Origin: Spirochaetaceae bacterium
Lineage (GTDB): Bacteria; Spirochaetota; Spirochaetia; Treponematales; Breznakiellaceae
Assembly: GCA_031265635.1 (NCBI GenBank)
Contig: JAISCK010000067.1
Span: 1 to 5,714, forward strand
DNA: 5,714 nt
Reading direction: 5' to 3'
Positions within the stretch are counted from its first letter, which is position 1; every line of letters starts with the position of its first letter. The notes below the pieces were generated by a model. That model ran no database searches and was not told the DNA's origin. It was given only the letters and a program-made list of their open reading frames with translations. The translations under genes were made by a program, and so were the position numbers. Below are positions 1-4,713 of this stretch, piece by piece.

Positions 1-572
1 ACGGCTTCGCCGGGGACTTCCTCAAAGAGCTGGGCAAAGACCATGCCGAAAAAGGCGGTCGCGTGGAAACTCAGGCCCACAATGCCCGAGGCCATGCCGA
101 AGCCCATTGAGGCCAGCACCAGAAGCACCCACACCGGGGTCGGCACGGCCCGGATAAAGGCCAGAAAACTTTTGATGAGGGGCGGCAGGGCTTTCCAGGG
201 GCTGATGTTCTCCGCGGCCAGGGCTCCCAGGGCCAGTCCCAGAACCAGGCTGTAGATCAGGGCCAGGACCGCCACGGTAATGGTCTCGGTAAGGGTGAGG
301 AGGGTAAGGGAAAAGCGTTCCGCCGAAAAACCGGCCATGTCGATGAACACCCTGCCCAGCCGGGGAAAACGCTGAAACAGTCTGCCCCAATCGGCGTCAA
401 GGAGGCCCAATGACAGCGCCGTAAGCGCGGCCAGGGAAACCGTAAAGACATACACCGGCATGTCCCTTTTCAAATTTCCCACAGGTATTTTGGGGGCCGG
501 CTTTTGTTCAAACCTGGCCTGTGCCAGTCCTTGTTCAAGCATAAGATTAAAATTATATTCTTCAAAATACAT
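1..572 (-). CDS. phnE: Phosphonate-type ABC transporter permease, second copy (PhnE2), C-terminus cut by window edge
   Basis: Inner-membrane permease of a phosphonate-type importer; the first 190 residues are present and the gene continues off the left edge. The ATG at 572 is chosen because AGGAG lies 8 bases upstream and it sits 20 bases after the phnE1 stop. Residues 1-37 are a polar, probably cytoplasmic leader. Hydrophobic segments lie near 38-57, 94-119 and 146-180. RAVPTPVW (141-148) followed by a glycine-rich GFGMASG stretch matches RNIPTLVW and FGIGTVVG in the neighbouring permease, as expected for the binding-protein-dependent transport superfamily. The window ends at FEEVPGEA, the start of the EAA loop that docks on the ATPase. 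PhnE proteins are usually about 260-290 residues, so roughly 80-100 are missing. It probably pairs with PhnE1 as a heterodimer, which is inferred from gene order. Family assignment is firm; the substrate is not. Confidence 0.88.
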   Translation of the reverse strand, partial: MYFEEYNFNLMLEQGLAQARFEQKPAPKIPVGNLKRDMPVYVFTVSLAALTALSLGLLDADWGRLFQRFPRLGRVFIDMAGFSAERFSLTLLTLTETITVAVLALIYSLVLGLALGALAAENISPWKALPPLIKSFLAFIRAVPTPVWVLLVLASMGFGMASGIVGLSFHATAFFGMVFAQLFEEVPGEA

Positions 573-592
573 GATCCTGACTCCTGTTTCGT

Positions 593-1465
593 CTAACGCA
601 TGATTAGTTTTCTCAAATAAGTGGTAAGCAGGTTTACCCCGATGATGACGGCCGCCACGGCGATGATGGCGGTGGAGGCCGAGGCATAGTTAAACTGCTT
701 GATATAGCCCATGAGCAAGAGCCCGACGCCGCCTGCCCCTACCATACCGAGTATTGTCGAGGCCCGTATGTTCAGTTCCACGCAGTAGAGTATCCACGCG
801 ATAAAGCCCGGCATGGCGTCCGGCAGGAGGGCCTGGGCCACGATGGACGGCATGGAGGCTCCGGCGGCCAAAAGGGGTTCCAGGGTTTCTTCCGCGGCCT
901 CGTCCAGTATCTCGATAAAGAAGCGGGTGAGATATCCGGTTGTGGCGATGATAAGGGAAAGGATGCCAACCACGGTCCCTATGCCGAAGGCCGCCACCAG
1001 GATAAAGGCCCATACCAGGGTGGGAATGTTACGCAGGACCGAGGCAAAGGCCCGCACCAGGGAATTGATTGTCCGGGACCTGGTTATGGCGGCGGTCCCC
1101 GGAAAACTCAAAAAGAGGGCGAGGAGCGATGAAAGTCCCGTGGCCGCCAGCGCCATGTAGATGGTCTGCGCCACCGCCTGAAGCAGGGCGCCCAGTCTTC
1201 CTGTTGCGGGAGGAATAAAATCACTCAGTATGAAGTTCCAGAATTCCCCCTGGGAAAGCAGGGCGGCCAGAGGGTTAAACCGGGTAAAGCCTGTCGAGAG
1301 GCCGAAGAGGAGCAAAAGGACCAGCACAAATACAAGCGAGGCAACAAGGCTTTCGCGGGAGCTGAGGGCTATGTTCCGGGAAACGCTGAGCCCTTTAGGT
1401 TTTTGCGCTTCTTCCGCTCCGGGGGAAAAACCGCCGGGCCCTGCCTTTTTATCCCTGCCCGCCAT
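593..1465 (-). CDS. phnE: Phosphonate-type ABC transporter permease, first copy (PhnE1)
   Basis: Integral membrane subunit of 290 residues, a normal full length for PhnE. Residues 1-38 are a charged, glycine- and proline-containing cytoplasmic leader. The first membrane segment is about 41-57, followed by hydrophobic stretches near 98-121, 143-176, 215-250 and 264-283. The PhnE signature region LRNIPTLVWAFILVAAFGIG spans 144-163. The EAA loop that contacts the ATPase is seen as DEAAEETLEPLLAAGAS (188-204). The ATG at 1465 is supported by GGAGG five bases upstream and overlaps the end of phnC by 17 bases, so the two are probably translationally coupled. A second, different permease follows 20 bases downstream, so the channel is likely a PhnE1-PhnE2 heterodimer. 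Substrate specificity (phosphonate, phosphite or similar) cannot be read from this subunit. Confidence 0.93.
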   Translation of the reverse strand: MAGRDKKAGPGGFSPGAEEAQKPKGLSVSRNIALSSRESLVASLVFVLVLLLLFGLSTGFTRFNPLAALLSQGEFWNFILSDFIPPATGRLGALLQAVAQTIYMALAATGLSSLLALFLSFPGTAAITRSRTINSLVRAFASVLRNIPTLVWAFILVAAFGIGTVVGILSLIIATTGYLTRFFIEILDEAAEETLEPLLAAGASMPSIVAQALLPDAMPGFIAWILYCVELNIRASTILGMVGAGGVGLLLMGYIKQFNYASASTAIIAVAAVIIGVNLLTTYLRKLIMR

Positions 1466-2255
1466 ATTGTCCTCCCGGCATCTGGCCGCTTATCATAAGT
1501 TCTTCCATAGGTTTGCCGTAGATTTTTTCTATCACCGCCCCGCCGAGTTCCCCTGTGAGGCCGTCGTATACTATCGCCCCTTCAAACATACCGACAATGC
1601 GGTCGGCGTATTTGAGGGCGGCGTCAATCTGATGGAGGTTTACGACGCAGGCTATCCCGTGGCGGCGGCAGACATCTTGTATCAGCTCCATCACCACCTG
1701 GGCGCTGGCCGGGTCCAGGGAGGCTATGGGTTCGTCACAGAGCAGGGCCGAGGGCTGCTGCATCAGGGCCCGGACTATCCCCACCCGCTGACGCTGGCCG
1801 CCTGAAAGTTCCCCGGCCCGGTGATAGAGGAAGTCCCCAAGGCCGGTCTGCTCAAGGATGCTCACGGCCCGCTTCTTGTCTTCTTCCGCGTAACGGCCCA
1901 GAATACCGTCCAGGGTGTTCATATAGCCCAGCCGTCCGTGCATCACATTCTGCATCACCGAGAGGCGGGCCACCAGATTGTGATGCTGGAAGACCATGCC
2001 CACCCGGCGGCGGAGCCTGCGTACCCTGGCTCCCTGGGCGCCGGTAATTTCTTCCCCTTCGATAAAGATGCGGCCCGAAGTGGGGACGACCAGGTGGTTG
2101 ATACAGCGCAGGAGGGTGGATTTTCCCGCCCCGGAAGGTCCTATGACGCCTATCATCTCCCCCTTCCGTACTGTCAGGCAGAGGTCCCGGACAGCCGGTT
2201 TTTCCGAACCCCGGTATACTTTTTTCAAGTCCCGTACTTCGATAACAGGTTCCAC
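1449..2255 (-). CDS. phnC: Phosphonate-type ABC transporter ATP-binding protein (PhnC)
   Basis: ATPase powering the importer, 268 residues from the preferred start. Numbered from that start: Walker A GPSGAGKST (39-47), Q-loop glutamine in VFQHHNLV (Q90), ABC signature LSGGQ (150-154), Walker B ending CDEP (D174, E175), D-loop ASLD (178-181) and H-loop histidine in NLHQ (H208). GRLGYMNTL after the Q-loop and VNLHQ at the H-loop are typical of PhnC rather than of ABC ATPases in general. The reading frame extends to a GTG at 2276, but that codon lies only two bases after the phnD stop and lacks a suitably spaced ribosome site. The GTG at 2255 has AAGGA six bases upstream and puts the start just before VIEVRDLKKVY, where PhnC proteins usually begin. 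The C-terminus is a Gly/Gln-rich tail encoded in the overlap with phnE1. Confidence 0.95.
   Translation of the reverse strand: MEPVIEVRDLKKVYRGSEKPAVRDLCLTVRKGEMIGVIGPSGAGKSTLLRCINHLVVPTSGRIFIEGEEITGAQGARVRRLRRRVGMVFQHHNLVARLSVMQNVMHGRLGYMNTLDGILGRYAEEDKKRAVSILEQTGLGDFLYHRAGELSGGQRQRVGIVRALMQQPSALLCDEPIASLDPASAQVVMELIQDVCRRHGIACVVNLHQIDAALKYADRIVGMFEGAIVYDGLTGELGGAVIEKIYGKPMEELMISGQMPGGQYGGQG
1470..1476 (-). promoter_or_regulatory. Ribosome binding site of phnE1, inside phnC
   Basis: GGGAGGA on the minus strand, four bases before the ATG at 1465 (five if counted from GGAGG). It lies within the last codons of phnC, so ribosomes finishing phnC pass directly over it, which favours coupled synthesis of ATPase and permease. 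Confidence 0.75.
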
Positions 2256-2261
2256 ATGGCG

Positions 2262-2266
2262 TCCTT
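2262..2266 (-). promoter_or_regulatory. Ribosome binding site deciding the phnC start
   Basis: AAGGA on the minus strand, six bases before the GTG at 2255. It favours that codon over the upstream in-frame GTG at 2276. An out-of-frame ATG whose first base is 2257 overlaps the GTG and is four bases from the same site; it opens a frame of only ten codons. Confidence 0.6.
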
Positions 2267-2278
2267 GTTTTGTCACCC

Positions 2279-3226
2279 TTATTGGGGCATGACTTTTGCC
2301 ATCAGGTCCCGCACATAGTCCAGGTCCCTGTCGTTGGCTTCCACAAACTCAGGTTTCCGCTCGGGCGGCCAGCCGAGCATAAACTGAAAGTAGTCGGGGT
2401 CTTTGTAGCCCAGGAAGAATTCTTTGACTTTGGCCTTCAGGTCTTCGGGCAGGTCCCTTCTGATTGAAATGGGGGCGTTGGGTATGAGAGGAGACTGGTG
2501 AATCACGGTAAAATCGCTTTCCTTTACCCGGCCCGCGGCGAGTTCACCTTCCAGAATGTCCGAAGCCACAGGCGCGGCGTCAACATCCCCGTTGATTACC
2601 GCCTGGAGTCCGTTCTGGTGTCTCCCCGAAAAACTGACGGAAGAAAAAAACTTTCCGTTGGTGTGGAAGTCCTCGTTGGTCATGCCAAAGGCGTTCATCA
2701 GTTCCAGGGTGGGCACATAGTTCCCCGATGTGGAAGCCGGGTCTACAAAGGCAAAGGTTTTTCCCCTAAGGTCCCGGAGGGTCCTGATGGGGCTTCCGGC
2801 CTTGACGATGATTTTTGAGGTATACCCTGCCTGGCTCTTGTCCCCGAAGGGCGCCACAACAACCATCGCTTCCACCCCGGCCCGTTCCACGGCCTGTACA
2901 TAGGTTACAGGGCCGAAGGAGGCAATGTCCGCGTGTCTGGTCCGCATGGCTTCCACCACCGCGTTATAGTCAGCCGCGTTGACCTCCGTTACCCTGATGC
3001 CCAGGGCGGCGCTCAGGTCGCCCTGGATGCCGTTCCGGTATTCGGCGAATTCCTCCGTGGCCTCGTTGGGAAGATAGCACATAACCAGTTCCCGGGGCCA
3101 GTCCGCGGGTACGGAAGAACCGGAATTGTTTTCGGCCTTTTTTCCCGCTTCGCAGCCCGCCAGAACCGCGATTGATAAAGACACCAGGAGCCCCAGCAGC
3201 GCCCGGTTTTGTTTTACAACGTTCAT
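2279..3226 (-). CDS. phnD: Phosphonate-type ABC transporter substrate-binding lipoprotein (PhnD)
   Basis: Extracytoplasmic binding protein of 315 residues that delivers its ligand to the PhnE permeases. Residues 1-24 form a lipoprotein signal peptide: basic start, hydrophobic core LLGLLVSLSIAVL and lipobox LAGC, with C25 the predicted lipidated cysteine. A flexible polar linker follows (about 26-42). PhnD-family landmarks are ADIASFGPVTYVQA (99-112), GYTSKI (134-139), DPASTSGNYVP (162-172) and GRHQNGLQAVINGDVDAA (201-218). The STSG segment corresponds to the helix start that holds the phosphonate group in characterised PhnD/PtxB-type proteins. The ATG at 3226 has AGGGAG six bases upstream. 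It is the first gene of the operon, 23 bases ahead of phnC. The ligand could be a phosphonate, 2-aminoethylphosphonate, phosphite or methylphosphonate; the sequence alone does not settle this. A Pho-box-like array lies upstream. Confidence 0.93.
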   Translation of the reverse strand: MNVVKQNRALLGLLVSLSIAVLAGCEAGKKAENNSGSSVPADWPRELVMCYLPNEATEEFAEYRNGIQGDLSAALGIRVTEVNAADYNAVVEAMRTRHADIASFGPVTYVQAVERAGVEAMVVVAPFGDKSQAGYTSKIIVKAGSPIRTLRDLRGKTFAFVDPASTSGNYVPTLELMNAFGMTNEDFHTNGKFFSSVSFSGRHQNGLQAVINGDVDAAPVASDILEGELAAGRVKESDFTVIHQSPLIPNAPISIRRDLPEDLKAKVKEFFLGYKDPDYFQFMLGWPPERKPEFVEANDRDLDYVRDLMAKVMPQ

Positions 3227-3244
3227 AACATACTCCCTGTAATC

Positions 3245-3261
3245 AAGATACGGCCTTTGTA
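3245..3261 (-). promoter_or_regulatory. Candidate -10 elements for the phnD operon
   Basis: Downstream of the repeat array on the phnD strand there are two possible -10 hexamers: TACAAA (3261-3256) and TATCTT (3250-3245), each matching four of six bases of TATAAT. Neither has a good -35 hexamer, as expected if an activator bound to the repeats takes that role. Which one is used cannot be decided from sequence. Confidence 0.25.
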
Positions 3262-3265
3262 CGCC

Positions 3266-3309
3266 GTCATTGTTAGGGTTTGGTTAAAGCCGGATAAAAT
3301 CACGATGAA
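3266..3309 (-). promoter_or_regulatory. Candidate Pho-box-like array of four 11-base units upstream of phnD
   Basis: Read on the phnD strand, four consecutive units of exactly 11 bases begin TTCATC (3309), TTTATC (3298), TTAACC (3287) and CTAACA (3276). They share a TTNAYC-like core; only the last departs at its first and sixth bases. PhoB/PhoP response regulators bind direct repeats of 11-base period, and the Bacillus PhoP repeat is close to TTWAYA. Units one base-step further out in either direction do not match. A phosphonate importer is a classic Pho-regulon member, which adds support. No consensus for this organism is known to me, so the identity of the regulator is inferred. Confidence 0.4.
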
Positions 3310-3378
3310 AAGCGGAACCCGGAGCTTTAACAGGGGCGGTCCGGCACATTGTAAAATTGTCCAATTATTAAACCATTC

Positions 3379-3393
3379 TTAGCAAAACGCTAA
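3379..3393. promoter_or_regulatory. Palindrome TTAGC-N5-GCTAA in the divergent region, possible operator
   Basis: A perfect 5-base inverted repeat, TTAGC then AAAAC then GCTAA, centred about 55 bases before the glycosyltransferase start. The inner bases also fit the T-N11-A form of LysR-type sites, but that pattern is loose. A smaller palindrome, AATTG-TC-CAATT, lies nearby at 3355-3366. A dimeric regulator acting on the glycosyltransferase or on both divergent genes is possible. Confidence 0.3.
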
Positions 3394-3402
3394 CACAGGG
3401 CC

Positions 3403-3420
3403 GGTAAAAATTTTTTAACC
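3403..3420. other. A/T tract with near-palindromic ends, 20 bases before the glycosyltransferase start
   Basis: GGT, five A, six T, then AACC: an 18-base near-palindrome with two mismatched positions (3406 with 3417, and the central pair). A-tracts joined to T-tracts like this are stiff or bent DNA. It may be part of the glycosyltransferase promoter; no convincing -35/-10 pair was found for that gene. Confidence 0.3.
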
Positions 3421-3440
3421 TTACGTGCAAGGAGACGCGC

Positions 3441-4619
3441 ATGAGAATTGCTTATTTTACCGACACTTTTACACCGGAACTGAACGGGGTTACGAATACC
3501 CTGTCCAGGCTGCGCTCATGGCTGGACAAAAAGGATATGCGTTATGCGTTTTTTGCCCCGGCCTATGCGATGAAACCCAATGACGCTGTTTTTCCCAATC
3601 AGCAGGGCCGCCTGATTCACCGTTTCAGGGGGCTTGCCGCGCCGTTTTCCCCGGAGAGCTGCCTGGCCTTTCCTCCGCACAAAGAAATCTTTGCTCTCTG
3701 CGATGACTTTAAGCCTGACCTGGTACATGTGGTTACGGAACTGGGCATGGGTTCGCGGGGTTTACGCTATGCCCGCTCCCGGAACCTGCCCCTGGTGATG
3801 AGTTACCATACCGATTATTGTAACTACCTCCGGTATTTCCATCTTGATTTTTTAAGGCCCCTGGTAGAAAAATACCTGGCCCGGTTTTACCGTTTTGCCC
3901 ACAGGGTGCTGGCTCCCTCAAGGCATACCCTGGAACAGCTTCTCCAAAAGCGGTACAGGAACCTGGGGCTCTGGTCCAGGGGCATAGACACGGAGAGCTT
4001 TCATCCCCGGTTCAGGAACCGGGCCTGGCGGAAGAGCCTCGGCATAGACGGCAAATTTGTTTTTCTCTATGTGGGACGGCTGTCCCCGGAAAAAGGGCTG
4101 GATATGCTGCTCCACGCCATAGAGGAGATTGAACGCCGCTTTCCCGGAAAGGCTGCCTTTGTGTTTACCGGCGGCGGGCCTTTTGCGGACAACATCAGGC
4201 GCAAGCAGTATTCCAACGTGATACTCACCGGTTTCAGGACAGGGCGTGAACTGTCGGAGATTTACGCTTCCTGCGACTGTTTCGCCTTTCCGTCGGGCAC
4301 GGAAACCTTTGGCAACGCCCCTCTTGAAGCCACGGCCAGCGCCCTGCCTGTGGTAGGCGTCGCGTCGGGAGGCGTAACGGAATTTCTTTCCCACGGGGAA
4401 AACGCCCTGCTCTGCGCCGGCGGAGACCGGCATGCCTTTACCGGCAATTTAAGCGCCGTCATGAACAACAGCACACTGCGCCGGGAGCTGTCCGAAAGGG
4501 GTCTCCTCCTGGCCCGGTTCCGCTCCTGGGACCTGGTCTTTGATAATCTCATTTCAATTTATGGGGAACTCATTTCCGACAGGCGCGACGCTCCGGAGTC
4601 GTACCGGGACGCTTCGTAG
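3441..4619 (+). CDS. GT4-family (GT-B fold) glycosyltransferase, possible glycolipid or mannosyl transferase
   Basis: Retaining glycosyltransferase of 392 residues, a usual size for GT4, probably acting on the cytoplasmic face of the membrane. The N-terminal acceptor domain opens with MRIAYFTDTFTPELNGVTN (1-19), containing the family's NGV turn (15-17), and has SYHTDY (121-126) with the conserved histidine. The C-terminal nucleotide-sugar domain shows VGRLSPEKGLD (211-221, R213 and K218) and the E-x7-E pair at E288 and E296 within SGTETFGNAPLEA. GASGG-like loop VASGGVTEF (307-315) follows. The ATG at 3441 has AGGAG six bases upstream. There are no membrane spans and no signal peptide. Closest recognisable styles are MgtA-type GDP-mannose transferases and SQD2/diacylglycerol glycosyltransferases, but donor and acceptor cannot be assigned. 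It is transcribed away from the phosphonate operon from a shared 214-base region. Confidence 0.9.
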   Translation: MRIAYFTDTFTPELNGVTNTLSRLRSWLDKKDMRYAFFAPAYAMKPNDAVFPNQQGRLIHRFRGLAAPFSPESCLAFPPHKEIFALCDDFKPDLVHVVTELGMGSRGLRYARSRNLPLVMSYHTDYCNYLRYFHLDFLRPLVEKYLARFYRFAHRVLAPSRHTLEQLLQKRYRNLGLWSRGIDTESFHPRFRNRAWRKSLGIDGKFVFLYVGRLSPEKGLDMLLHAIEEIERRFPGKAAFVFTGGGPFADNIRRKQYSNVILTGFRTGRELSEIYASCDCFAFPSGTETFGNAPLEATASALPVVGVASGGVTEFLSHGENALLCAGGDRHAFTGNLSAVMNNSTLRRELSERGLLLARFRSWDLVFDNLISIYGELISDRRDAPESYRDAS

Positions 4620-4624
4620 CCCCT

Positions 4625-4650
4625 GCGGGCGACACCCGCCTTGCGGTGTC
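4625..4650 (+). other. Two mutually exclusive hairpins after the glycosyltransferase gene
   Basis: GCGGG-CGACA-CCCGC (4625-4639) can form a 5-base stem. GACACC (4631-4636) can instead pair with GGTGTC (4645-4650), with two further inner pairs possible across a bulge. The two share bases 4631-4639, so only one can form at a time. There is no run of T after either, so a standard intrinsic terminator for the glycosyltransferase is not supported. The second stem abuts the -35 box of the next gene. Confidence 0.35.
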
Positions 4651-4679
4651 TTGACAAGGCCGCCCCTTCCCCTTATTCT
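4651..4679 (+). promoter_or_regulatory. Sigma-70-type promoter of the sugar ABC ATPase gene
   Basis: A perfect -35 hexamer TTGACA (4651-4656), a 17-base spacer, and TATTCT (4674-4679; four of six matches to TATAAT). Transcription would begin near 4686, leaving a leader of about 28 bases that carries GGGAGG at 4703-4708. This makes the ATPase gene independently transcribed from the glycosyltransferase. Confidence 0.65.
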
Positions 4680-4713
4680 TGAACCATAAGATAGCCCTGT
4701 AAGGGAGGCCGTA

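Noticed and set aside
572..595. Possible frameshift splitting one phnE into two pieces, as in the known E. coli K-12 phnE defect
   Set aside because: Both proteins have their own leader, first membrane segment and central PhnE signature, so they are two homologous permeases rather than halves of one.
1230..1805. 191-codon open frame on the plus strand across the phnE1/phnC junction
   Set aside because: It is antisense to two well-supported genes, shows no recognisable domain and is explained by GC-rich codon bias.
1821..2318. 165-codon plus-strand open frame opposite phnC
   Set aside because: Antisense to conserved ABC motifs; low-complexity composition and no family resemblance.
3227..3440. 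Riboswitch in front of phnD or the glycosyltransferase
   Set aside because: Only short inverted repeats are present (for example ACGGC/GCCGT at 3250-3267); no conserved riboswitch core was recognised and the expected phnD leader is too short.
3918..4433. 171-codon minus-strand open frame opposite the glycosyltransferase
   Set aside because: Lies wholly inside the GT gene, whose own frame carries clear GT4 motifs.
4631..4650. Intrinsic terminator for the glycosyltransferase gene
   Set aside because: The stem is short with an imperfect inner part and is followed by only two T before the -35 box.
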